Below are positions 1-6,368 of a DNA stretch of 21,505 nt, piece after piece (the stretch's first letter is position 1; every line of letters begins with the position of its first letter). The notes beneath the pieces were generated by a model. The model did no database searches, was not told the DNA's origin, and saw nothing but the letters and a program-made list of their open reading frames with translations. Made by a program: the position numbers and the translations under genes. Origin of the DNA: Candidatus Brocadiia bacterium (lineage in GTDB: Bacteria > Planctomycetota > PUPC01 > DSUN01). The stretch spans positions 1-21,505 of the forward strand of contig JADHXT010000015.1 in NCBI GenBank assembly GCA_016782825.1, in the 5' to 3' direction.

Positions 1-1390
1 GCACGATCCCCTTGCCCTCGCGGCGCCGGCGGTTGAGGAAGAGGCTCGAGAAACCCACCGCGTAGGCCGTCGTGTCCCGCCACGCTACGTGATGGAACAA
101 GCCGTCGCTCTCCTTCGCAGAGCCCTCCAACGCCATGTAGCCGGCGTGGACGAGCCACGAGTTGAGGTGCACGGCGCGGCGGAAGGGGGCGAAGCCGTGG
201 TCCGACAGCACGACGAGCAGCGTGCGGTCGTCGAGGCGGGCCAACAGCCGGCCGAGGATGGCGTCCAGACGGCGATACATGGCGGGGATCACGTGGCGGT
301 GGGCCGCGTCGGCATCCCAGAAGACGTGCTGCACGCGGTCGCTCGTGTCGAACACACACGCCAAGCAGCCGCGCTCGAAGCGGTCCAGCTCGTGCCACAG
401 CATGCGCTCCCGTTCGTCCATCACCGTGGAGCACAGGCTGAGGAAGCCTTCGGGGTCGAGGGCGCCGTCGCACAGCGCGTGGGTGTCCTCGGGCATGCCG
501 AGGGTGTGGTAGCCGCCGATGGCCAGGGCGAGCTGCGCGGCGTAGCCGTCGGGGTGCGACAGCACGAACGCCGGAGCGCTGGGGTCGGCCTCGAGAGGGG
601 AGAGGTACAGTTCCAGGTGGGGCTCGGCCGCCTTCAGGTAGAAGCGGCACTGCGCCGTCACGGGCCGCCGCAATCGCAGCGGGAACTCCACCCGCACCCT
701 CTCGCTCCACGCCCGCTCGGCCACGTGGTGGTCCGCGCCCTGCACGGTGATCGTGGCCGAGCGCGCGGCGCGGTCGACGGCGATGTCCATGGGCGCATCC
801 CGCGAGCCCTCGGGCCCGAGGATGTGGGTGTGGAACGCGCCGCCATCCCCGGCGAGGAGCACCACGTCGCCCTTCGGGTCGTCCGCCCCCGGCAGGCCGT
901 CCCCCGTGGTGTAGAACGTGTAGCGGCCGAGGCTGCCGCGCAGATCGGGCACGCCCAGGCCGGCGAGCATCCGCCCCTCGACCGCCTCGGGCGGCAACGT
1001 GAGGGGCCAGCGGATCACCGTGGCGGGCACGCCGGCATCGGAGGCGACGCGCCAGAACGGGCTGCCGTGGCGGACGGGCAGGAACATGGCGGACCGTCGG
1101 CGGGCCAGGTTGCGGGGGTTCACCCGAAGGATGGACAGTGCGGGGGCGTAGGTCTTCGGGTCGCGGCGGAGGAAGTCGAACACTCCGTGCTGGCCTGGGC
1201 TGCACCCCGTGGCGGCGGTGGACCAGGCGACGGGGCTCTGCGACGGCGTGGTGGTGGCCAGCCGGCGATAGGTGCCGCACTGCCGCAGTCGGGCGAAGGC
1301 TGGCGCCTGCCCCGCGTCCATCATCGGCTCGAGGACGCGGGGGCTCGCCCCATCCAGGCCCAGGACGATCACCTTGCGGTAGCGGTCCAT
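1..1390 (-). CDS. Alkaline phosphatase superfamily protein (type I phosphodiesterase/nucleotide pyrophosphatase-like), C-terminus cut by window edge
   Basis: I translated this reading frame by hand on the minus strand; it stays open to base 1, so the C-terminus lies outside the window. The N-terminus has the metal-binding strand VIVLGLDGASP. Next comes TTTPSQSPVAWSTAATG followed by PGQHGVFDF, the nucleophile region of PF01663-type phosphodiesterases; the Ser before Pro-Val-Ala-Trp is the likely nucleophile. Further metal ligands are visible in FDTSDRVQHVFW (around residue 348) and LSDHGFAPF (around residue 397). The enzyme should hydrolyse a phosphodiester, pyrophosphate or phosphomonoester; the substrate cannot be read from the sequence. 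I chose the ATG at 1390 because GGAG lies six bases upstream; an ATG at 1411 overlapping the cysN-like stop as ATGA is the alternative. It is the third gene of the cysD operon, so a nucleotide of sulfate activation is a possible substrate, but this is inference. No signal peptide is seen. Confidence 0.85.
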   Translation of the reverse strand, partial: MDRYRKVIVLGLDGASPRVLEPMMDAGQAPAFARLRQCGTYRRLATTTPSQSPVAWSTAATGCSPGQHGVFDFLRRDPKTYAPALSILRVNPRNLARRRSAMFLPVRHGSPFWRVASDAGVPATVIRWPLTLPPEAVEGRMLAGLGVPDLRGSLGRYTFYTTGDGLPGADDPKGDVVLLAGDGGAFHTHILGPEGSRDAPMDIAVDRAARSATITVQGADHHVAERAWSERVRVEFPLRLRRPVTAQCRFYLKAAEPHLELYLSPLEADPSAPAFVLSHPDGYAAQLALAIGGYHTLGMPEDTHALCDGALDPEGFLSLCSTVMDERERMLWHELDRFERGCLACVFDTSDRVQHVFWDADAAHRHVIPAMYRRLDAILGRLLARLDDRTLLVVLSDHGFAPFRRAVHLNSWLVHAGYMALEGSAKESDGLFHHVAWRDTTAYAVGFSSLFLNRRRREGKGIV

Positions 1391-1407
1391 GCTCATCTCC
1401 GCGCGGC

Positions 1408-2607
1408 TCATGCGGCCGGCCAGCCGTCGGCGAGGACGACGCCGGCCCCCACGGCCACGCCGTCCCGATCGAGCACCACGCGGCCGAGCGCGGGGCACTG
1501 CGCTGCCGCCTCCACCACGAGCGGCTGCGCCAGGGACAGCTCCACGTCGGCCACTTCGGTGGCGTGCAGTTGCGTGGCTTCCGCCTCCAGTACTTCGAGG
1601 GTGGCCGAATCGGCCCGGCAGCGGATGGCTTCCACCCGCGCGGAGGCGTGCTGTGTGGCGATGCCTGCGGCCAGGCTCTCGCCCAACACCAGCGGGCCGT
1701 CGGCCAGCCAGAACAGGCGCACCCGCAGACGCGTGGCGACCCGTGACGGAGCGGCGGGGTCACAGAGCACCTGGCCGCGGCGAGCCACGAAGCCCTGCGA
1801 GAGCACGAGGCCCACACACTCGCCCACCTCGGCCACCGTGCGGCGGCTGTGAAAGCGTCGGATGGCCACCACGCGAGCGCGGCGTGCGTCAGGGAGCACG
1901 AGCAGCTCGTCTCCCTCGTCCACACCGCCGGCCTCCACGCGCCCCACGGCGATGGGCTCGCCGTCGAAGCCGTACGCGTCCTGCACCACGAACCGTGCGG
2001 GCCGGTCTTCGTCCGCCACGACGTCCACGGCCTCGATGGCCTCGAGCAGGGTGGCGCCGTCGTACCACGGCATCGCGTCGGAGGGCGCCACCACGTTGTC
2101 GCCGCACGTGGCGCTCGCGGGCACGCAGGCCGCCATAGTCAGGCCGCGGGCGCGCAGCAGACGTTCGACGGCGGCGCGCAGCGCCTCGAAGCGTGCGGCC
2201 GAACGCGCCACGAGGTCCATCTTGTTCACGGCCACCACACACGCGCCCACACCGAGCAGATGGAGCAGGAGCGCGTGGCGGCGCGTCTGCTCGTCGAGGC
2301 CGCGCTCGGCGTCCACCACCAACACCGCGGCTTCGGCCTGGCTGGTGCCCGTGAGCATCTGCGCCAGCAGCGCGCGGTTGCCCGGGGCGTCGATGGCCAC
2401 GGTGTGGCGCAGCGGGGTGACGAAGACGGCCTGCGTGGTGTCCAGCGTGCCGCCGCCGTCGCGCTCCTCCGCCAGATGGTCCACGAGGTGCGCGAGGTCG
2501 GTGCCATTGCCCACGCCCGCCGTGTCGTGGAGCAGCCGCCCGATGAGGGTGGACTTGCCGTGCCCCGTGTGCCCCACGAACGCGATGTGAAGACCGTCGC
2601 CAGCCAT
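1408..2607 (-). CDS. cysN: CysN-like GTPase (sulfate adenylyltransferase large-subunit family), divergent
   Basis: A translation-factor-type GTPase of 399 residues. The P-loop GHTGHGKST is at residues 12-20 and is followed by LIGRLLHDT, which is typical of CysN. The G4 motif NKMD is at 128-131, and beta-barrel domains follow from about residue 210 (FVVQDAYGFDGEPIAVGRVEAG). CysN GTPases drive CysD to form adenosine 5'-phosphosulfate from ATP and sulfate. Two motifs are unusual. Switch I reads GGTLDTTQ rather than the CysN-type GITID. G3 reads DAPGN (73-77) rather than DTPGH, so the position of the catalytic His of EF-Tu-type GTPases is Asn. The protein is shorter than usual CysN (about 470 residues) and has no fused APS kinase. 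I chose the ATG at 2607 because GAGGAG lies four bases upstream; an ATG at 2619 is possible. It lies 18 bases after cysD, which supports a CysD partner. The cysN symbol is a family assignment; activity may differ. Confidence 0.8.
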   Translation of the reverse strand: MAGDGLHIAFVGHTGHGKSTLIGRLLHDTAGVGNGTDLAHLVDHLAEERDGGGTLDTTQAVFVTPLRHTVAIDAPGNRALLAQMLTGTSQAEAAVLVVDAERGLDEQTRRHALLLHLLGVGACVVAVNKMDLVARSAARFEALRAAVERLLRARGLTMAACVPASATCGDNVVAPSDAMPWYDGATLLEAIEAVDVVADEDRPARFVVQDAYGFDGEPIAVGRVEAGGVDEGDELLVLPDARRARVVAIRRFHSRRTVAEVGECVGLVLSQGFVARRGQVLCDPAAPSRVATRLRVRLFWLADGPLVLGESLAAGIATQHASARVEAIRCRADSATLEVLEAEATQLHATEVADVELSLAQPLVVEAAAQCPALGRVVLDRDGVAVGAGVVLADGWPAA

Positions 2608-2625
2608 GGCACTCCTCATGCCCTT

Positions 2626-3429
2626 TTACATGTACCCCAGCGCCCGGAGCTTCTGCATGGTGTAGGCGTGCTCCTTGTCCTGCACCCGGCCGTGGCGCTC
2701 CGCCACCGTGGAGGCGGCCACCTCGTCGATGACCGCGTCCACCGTGCGCGCCTCCGACGCCACGGGCAAGCAGCAGGTGCGGCACCCGATGCTGCGGTAG
2801 CGCGCGCCGTCGCGGGCGAAGTAGAGCCCGACGGCGGGGATTCCCTCCCGCCGCACGTAGCGCCACACGTCCACCTCGCGCGCGTGGAGCAGGGGGTGGA
2901 TGCGCAGATGCCCGCCCTCGGCATCGGCCGACGCGTAGTGGCCCCACAGTTCGGCCGGCTGGTGGCGGTAGTGCCACTGGCTGCGTGCATCGCGGGGGCT
3001 GAAGTAGCGTTCCTTGGCCCGCACGCCGTGCTCGTCGCGGCGGATGCCCAGCAGCACGGCCTGGAAGCCATGCTGCTGGATCGCCTGCGTGAGGGCCTCG
3101 GTCTTCAGGCGGTGGCAGCACTGGCTCGCGGGCACGGTGTCTGGCGACACGCCCTCGGCCAGCGCGGCCTCGTTGCGGGCCACGATGAGGTCGAGCCCCC
3201 ACTCGCGGGCGTAGCGGTCGCGGAAGGCATACATCTCGGGAAACTTGCGGCCCGTGTCGAGGTGCACCACGGGAAAGGGCACCCGCCCCAGAAACGCCTT
3301 GCGGCACAGCCACAGCAGCGTGGTGGAGTCCTTGCCCATGGACCACAACAGCGCCATGCGCTCGAAGCGGTGGTAGGCCTCGCGGATGACGTAGACGCTG
3401 GCGCTCTCCAGCCGGTCCAGGGGGTCCAT
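2626..3429 (-). CDS. cysD: Sulfate adenylyltransferase small subunit (CysD-like)
   Basis: A 267-residue PP-loop ATP pyrophosphatase. The PP-loop SMGKDST is at residues 30-36, followed by the CysD-typical blocks FPVVHLDTGRKFPEMYAFRD, GIRRDEHGVRAKERYFSPRD, HYRHQPAELW and IHPLL...EVDVWRY. The C-terminal block GCRTCCLP...SEARTVDAVIDE...ERHGR ends in the MQKLRALGYM tail, which matches the ELKKRQGYF-like end of E. coli CysD. CysD transfers AMP from ATP to sulfate in the cytoplasm, helped by CysN. It is shorter than E. coli CysD (about 302 residues) because the loop before the GC block is missing. The ATG at 3429 is preceded by GAGGG five bases upstream; an upstream ATG at 3528 would lie ahead of the likely promoter. 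It is the first gene of a three-gene minus-strand operon. No cysC, cysH or sulfate transporter is seen nearby, so it cannot be decided whether it feeds assimilation or sulfation. Confidence 0.9.
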   Translation of the reverse strand: MDPLDRLESASVYVIREAYHRFERMALLWSMGKDSTTLLWLCRKAFLGRVPFPVVHLDTGRKFPEMYAFRDRYAREWGLDLIVARNEAALAEGVSPDTVPASQCCHRLKTEALTQAIQQHGFQAVLLGIRRDEHGVRAKERYFSPRDARSQWHYRHQPAELWGHYASADAEGGHLRIHPLLHAREVDVWRYVRREGIPAVGLYFARDGARYRSIGCRTCCLPVASEARTVDAVIDEVAASTVAERHGRVQDKEHAYTMQKLRALGYM

Positions 3430-3463
3430 CGCGCCCTCGTGCCGCCTCCCGTCTGAATCGACA

Positions 3464-3483
3464 CCGCACGGACACCTGTGCGG
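3464..3483 (-). other. Hairpin at the start of the cysD leader
   Basis: CCGCAC and GTGCGG form a perfect 6-bp stem around an 8-base loop. It lies between the cysD -10 element and the start codon, so it would sit at the very 5' end of the cysD transcript. It could stabilise the mRNA or be a protein-binding site. No match to a known sulfur-regulator site was recognised. Confidence 0.35.
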
Positions 3484-3484
3484 G

Positions 3485-3513
3485 AGTATGGCAGATGCGG
3501 CCAGTCTATGCAA
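3485..3513 (-). promoter_or_regulatory. Possible sigma-70 promoter of the cysD operon
   Basis: On the minus strand TTGCAT (3513-3508), a 17-base spacer and CATACT (3490-3485) resemble -35 and -10 elements. The start would be near 3478, giving a leader of about 50 bases before the cysD ATG. The boxes match the consensus only moderately; position and spacer length are the main support. Confidence 0.45.
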
Positions 3514-3539
3514 GACGCATCCGTGCATGGGCCACGTTC

Positions 3540-3568
3540 TTGACTCGCGGGGGAGTCCCGACTAGAAT
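3540..3568 (+). promoter_or_regulatory. Sigma-70 type promoter of the sugar cassette
   Basis: TTGACT (3540-3545), a 17-base spacer and TAGAAT (3563-3568) give a strong match. Transcription would start near 3575 and run into the acetyltransferase gene at 3637. The spacer holds the small inverted repeat GACTC/GAGTC (3542-3557), which could bind a regulator. Confidence 0.7.
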
Positions 3569-3636
3569 CGGCACGGCAGCCACGAGCCCGTCGCGGCTCG
3601 GCACAGCCCCCACGGCCCGACAGGTGGACCCCCGCC

Positions 3637-4146
3637 ATGAGCCAAGGCGACTTCGTTCGCATCGCGCCCGACGTGACCCTGGGCAAGGACGTGGTGATCC
3701 ACGCCTTCGTGAATCTCTACGGCTGCACCATCGGCGACGAGACGAAGATCGGCACCTTTGTCGAAATCCAGAAAAACGCCTTCGTCGGCTGCCGCTGCAA
3801 GATATCCAGCCACGCTTTCATCTGCGAAGGCGTGACGATCGAGGACGAGTGCTTCATCGGCCACGGCGTGATGTTCCTCAACGACCGCTACCCCCGCGCC
3901 ACCACCGAGGACGGGGGCCTGAAGACGGCCGACGACTGGGAGGTGGTGCCCATCCGCGTGTGCCACGGCGCCTCGATCGGCTCGGGCGCCGTGGTGTTGC
4001 CCGGCGTCACTGTCGGCGAGCGGGCCATGGTGGGCGCCGGCGCCGTGGTGACCCACGACGTGGAGCCGGGCGCCGTCATCACCGGCGTGCCCGGCCAGTT
4101 CACCCGCTACATGACCAATCCCCCTCCCGAGCGCCCCGAGCCATGA
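3637..4146 (+). CDS. Left-handed beta-helix (hexapeptide-repeat) acyltransferase, WbpD-like N-acetyltransferase
   Basis: A 169-residue protein built almost entirely of hexapeptide repeats of the [LIV]-G-x4 type, for example IGDETKIGTFVEIQKNAFVG, followed by an insert (MFLNDRYPRATTEDGG) and a second run ending in GVTVGERAMVGAGAVVTHDV and the closing GVPGQ. This layout, with the FLNDRYPR loop between the repeat blocks, is typical of WbpD/FdtC-type sugar N-acetyltransferases, which use acetyl-CoA to acetylate an amino group on a UDP- or dTDP-sugar. The ATG at 3637 is the first good start after the promoter at 3540. The stop overlaps the next gene's start as ATGA. An aminotransferase two genes downstream supplies the matching preceding step, so amino-sugar acetylation is the best guess; serine or maltose acetyltransferase-like activity is less likely. 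Confidence 0.85.
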   Translation: MSQGDFVRIAPDVTLGKDVVIHAFVNLYGCTIGDETKIGTFVEIQKNAFVGCRCKISSHAFICEGVTIEDECFIGHGVMFLNDRYPRATTEDGGLKTADDWEVVPIRVCHGASIGSGAVVLPGVTVGERAMVGAGAVVTHDVEPGAVITGVPGQFTRYMTNPPPERPEP

Positions 4147-4919
4147 GCCACGCCGAACAGCCCACGGCGGCCGCGGAGCCCGGCGAAGAGCCTGTCCGCA
4201 TCAGTGTGTGCATCCCCGCCTACAACGAAGAGGGCTCCATCGCCGCCGCCGTGGCCGAGGCCGTGGACGTGCTCGGGCAGATCCCCGGCCGCCACGAAGT
4301 GCTCGTGTGCGACGACGGCAGCCACGACCGCACGTGGGCCATCCTCACCGAGCTGGCAGCCCACCACACCCCCATGCTGCGCCCCATGCAACACGAGGCC
4401 AACCAGGGCTACGTGGCCGCCACACGCACCCTCATCCAGGCCGCACGGGGCCGGTACATCGCCCAGTATCCCGCCGACCGCGAGTGGCGCATGAGCGAAA
4501 TCCCCCGCCTGCTCGAGGCCATCGAGCAGGGCGGCTACGATGTCGTGATCGGCGTGCGCCGCCACAAGCAATACACCCTGTGGCGCAAGCTGGTGAGCGG
4601 GGCCTTCAACCTCACCGTGGCCGCGCTGTGGGGCAGGCACTTCGGCGACATCGGCTCGATCAAGCTCGCCCGCGCCAGCCTGTGGAAGCTCATCCCCCTC
4701 GGCTCGCCATCGGCCGCAGGCCAAGCCGAGCGCCTGCTCATCGCCTACCGCAACGGCGCGCGCATCGGCACCCTCCCCGTGGACCACACGGCGCGAGCGA
4801 CGGGCAAGAGCACCTACGCCAGCCCCTTGCAGGCCGTCCGCGCGTTTCTCGACGTCGTGAAGTTCCGCTTCTCATCCCGAAGCCGCCACCGGCTGCCCGA
4901 CGGCTGGCGCGACGGCTGA
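4143..4919 (+). CDS. Family 2 glycosyltransferase
   Basis: A 258-residue GT-A fold enzyme. The N-terminus shows ISVCIPAYNEEGSI (PAYNEE at 25-30) and VLVCDDGSHDRTW (DDGS at 57-60), the nucleotide-sugar-binding start of GT2 enzymes such as dolichol-phosphate mannosyltransferases. NQGYVAATRTLIQAARGRYI leads into YPADREW (109-115), which takes the place of the usual DAD or DGD metal-binding motif. DIGSIKLARASLWKLIPL follows in the position of the acceptor-side D-x-x-S-x-x-K-L block. There is no membrane segment, so it is likely a cytoplasmic or peripheral transferase making a polyprenyl-linked or lipid-linked sugar. It overlaps the acetyltransferase by four bases and precedes the aminotransferase by 22, so the three are probably co-transcribed. 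Donor and acceptor cannot be read. Confidence 0.85.
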   Translation: MSHAEQPTAAAEPGEEPVRISVCIPAYNEEGSIAAAVAEAVDVLGQIPGRHEVLVCDDGSHDRTWAILTELAAHHTPMLRPMQHEANQGYVAATRTLIQAARGRYIAQYPADREWRMSEIPRLLEAIEQGGYDVVIGVRRHKQYTLWRKLVSGAFNLTVAALWGRHFGDIGSIKLARASLWKLIPLGSPSAAGQAERLLIAYRNGARIGTLPVDHTARATGKSTYASPLQAVRAFLDVVKFRFSSRSRHRLPDGWRDG

Positions 4920-4941
4920 CCCCCCGACGGAGGCGAGACCC

Positions 4942-6051
4942 ATGCCCGGCGTTCCCTTCCTCGACCTCAAGGCCCAGTATGCCCAAATCCAGGACGAGGT
5001 GCAGGCGGCCCTCGCCGAGGTGTGCGAGAGCTGCCGCTTCGTCCTCGGCCCCTTCGTCGAGGCCTTCGAGGCCGACTTCTCGGCCTACTGCGAGGCCGAG
5101 CACTGCGTGGCGGTCAACAGCGGCACTAGCGCACTCCACGTGGCCCTCCGCTGCCTGGGCGTCGGGCCCGGCGACGAGGTAATCACCGTACCCATGACCT
5201 TCGTGGCCACCACCTGGGCCATCAGCTACGTGGGCGCCACCCCGGTGTTCGTGGACATCGATCCCGCCACCCGCACCCTGGACCCCGGCCAGGTCGTCGC
5301 CGCCATCACCCCGCGCACCAAGGCGATTCTCCCCGTGCATCTCTACGGGCAGCCGGCCGACCTCGCCCCCCTCATCCGCATCGCCGACGCCCATGGGATT
5401 CCCGTGGTGGAGGACGCCGCCCAGGCCCACGGCGCCCGCTGCCAGGGCCGCCGCGTGGGCGCCATCGGCCGCATCGGCTGCTTCAGCTTCTACCCCGGCA
5501 AGAACCTCGGCGCCTACGGCGAAGGCGGCGCCCTCGTGACCAACGACCCCGCCATCGCCGCCACCGCCCGCTCCCTGCGCGACCACGGCCAGCGCGAGCG
5601 CTACTGCCATGAAACCGTGGGCTACAACTACCGCATGGACGCCTTCCAGGGCGCCGTGCTCGGCATCAAGCTCAAGCGCCTCGACGGCTGGAACGCTGCG
5701 CGCCGCGCCCACGCCGCCGCCTATCGCCGCCACCTGACCGACGTGCCCGCCGTGGGCGCGCCCATCGAGCCGCACTATGCCGAGAGCGTGTATCATCTGT
5801 TTGTGGTGGAACTCGATGATCGCGACGACGCGGCCCGCCAGCTCGCCGCCGCCGGCATCCACACCGGCCTCCACTACCCGGTGCCCGTGCACCTTCAGCC
5901 TGCCTACGCGCACCTCGGGCTGGGGGAGGGCAGCTTCCCTGCCGCCGAAGCCCTGGCCCGCCGGTGCTTGAGCCTGCCCATGTTCCCCGAGCTGACCGAC
6001 CCGCAGGTGGCCACCGTGTGCGACGGGCTCGCCTCCGCCACCGCGACGTAG
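4942..6051 (+). CDS. DegT/DnrJ/EryC1/StrS-family sugar aminotransferase (WbpE-like)
   Basis: A 369-residue PLP enzyme of full family length. The start VPFLDLKAQYAQIQDEV is typical of WbpE-like members. NSGTSALHVAL binds the cofactor phosphate, VVEDAAQAHGA (Asp158) binds the pyridine ring, and FSFYPGKNLGAYGEGG carries the Schiff-base Lys187. GYNYRMDAFQGAVL and HTGLHYPVPVHLQPAY are the usual substrate-side blocks. It should transfer an amino group from glutamate to a keto nucleotide sugar. With the upstream acetyltransferase it could make a 3-acetamido or 4-acetamido sugar, as the WbpE/WbpD and FdtB/FdtC pairs do. The dehydrogenase or isomerase that makes the keto sugar is not in the window. 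A GGAGGCGAG site precedes the ATG. Confidence 0.9.
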   Translation: MPGVPFLDLKAQYAQIQDEVQAALAEVCESCRFVLGPFVEAFEADFSAYCEAEHCVAVNSGTSALHVALRCLGVGPGDEVITVPMTFVATTWAISYVGATPVFVDIDPATRTLDPGQVVAAITPRTKAILPVHLYGQPADLAPLIRIADAHGIPVVEDAAQAHGARCQGRRVGAIGRIGCFSFYPGKNLGAYGEGGALVTNDPAIAATARSLRDHGQRERYCHETVGYNYRMDAFQGAVLGIKLKRLDGWNAARRAHAAAYRRHLTDVPAVGAPIEPHYAESVYHLFVVELDDRDDAARQLAAAGIHTGLHYPVPVHLQPAYAHLGLGEGSFPAAEALARRCLSLPMFPELTDPQVATVCDGLASATAT

Positions 6052-6125
6052 AGCCGCCGATGCGGCGCGTGGGAGCGTGGCGCAGGTGGTGCTGGTATTC
6101 TCTTACTATTTGTCCTGTTTTTCTG

Positions 6126-6154
6126 TTGACACCGCGCACCTCCCATTCTACGAT
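6126..6154 (+). promoter_or_regulatory. Orphan sigma-70 type promoter
   Basis: TTGACA (6126-6131), a 17-base spacer and TACGAT (6149-6154) form a strong promoter-like sequence on the plus strand, with a start near 6161. No plus-strand gene follows for more than 4 kb, so any transcript would be a non-coding RNA or run antisense into the end of the ABC operon. Confidence 0.55.
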
Positions 6155-6160
6155 CGGGAA

Positions 6161-6318
6161 CGAAGAGAACACCGGGCTCCGTCCCGACAGGGTTATCCTG
6201 TCGGCTCTTGTGAGTCGACACAGGGCCTCTCGCATTCCAGCAGGCGGGAGGCCCTGCTTCATGTCCGCGGCGTGGCATCTGTATCTATAATCGGTTAAAC
6301 GTTTAACCAATTATAGAT
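6161..6318 (+). ncRNA. Candidate small RNA in the convergent gap
   Basis: Downstream of the orphan promoter the sequence can fold into two strong hairpins. The first is CCGACAGG/CCTGTCGG with a 5-base loop (6184-6204); it can be extended by AAGAG pairing with CTCTT across an internal loop. The second is CAGGGCCTC/GAGGCCCTG with an 18-base loop (6221-6256). The AT-rich palindrome at 6283-6318 could close the transcript as a third hairpin, although no U-tract follows. I recognise no known RNA family (not tmRNA, RNase P, SRP or a familiar riboswitch). The boundaries are guesses. Confidence 0.35.
6283..6318. repeat. 36-bp near-perfect AT-rich palindrome with a LacI-type operator core
   Basis: The left arm ATCTATAATCGGTTAAAC (6283-6300) and the right arm GTTTAACCAATTATAGAT (6301-6318) are complementary at 17 of 18 positions with no spacer. 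The central 16 bases GGTTAAACGTTTAACC form a perfect palindrome with the AAACGTTT core seen in many LacI-family operators. The A/T content stands out against the GC-rich surroundings. There is no gene start beside it, which is odd for an operator. It might instead be a miniature mobile element, a structural hairpin in RNA, or a site for a chromosome-binding protein. Confidence 0.75.
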
Positions 6319-6368
6319 CGCCTCGTCTGTTCCCCCTTGCTTCCTGGCAGCAGCAAGCTGTTTCTGGG

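Larger units (their letters stand above)
6052..6368. other. Convergent intergenic region with promoter, hairpins and palindrome, no gene
   Basis: These 317 bases separate two converging operons. Frames here (for example 6077-6298) lack the codon use and family features of the real genes, so I call no CDS. The stretch is clearly richer in A/T than its neighbours. It holds a near-consensus plus-strand promoter, two stable hairpins and a 36-bp palindrome, listed separately. A weak hairpin CTTGCT/AGCAAG (6336-6357) lies just after the ABC operon's stop and may be part of its 3' end; no U-tract typical of an intrinsic terminator follows. Confidence 0.6.

Noticed and set aside
89..1852. Long plus-strand open frame of nearly 590 codons
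   Set aside because: It is a shadow in GC-rich DNA opposite the phosphodiesterase gene and the end of the cysN-like gene; its translation is low-complexity and matches no family, while the minus strand shows clear motifs.
1849..3456. Plus-strand open frame opposite cysD and the cysN-like gene
   Set aside because: Shadow of the real minus-strand genes, rich in Ala, His, Val and Arg, with no domain.
6221..6256. Hairpin considered as an intrinsic terminator for the sugar cassette
   Set aside because: The 9-bp stem is good, but the loop is 18 bases and no U-tract follows.
6077..6298. Possible 73-codon gene in the convergent gap
   Set aside because: It begins upstream of the promoter-like sequence, has no ribosome-binding site and runs through the hairpins and into the palindrome.
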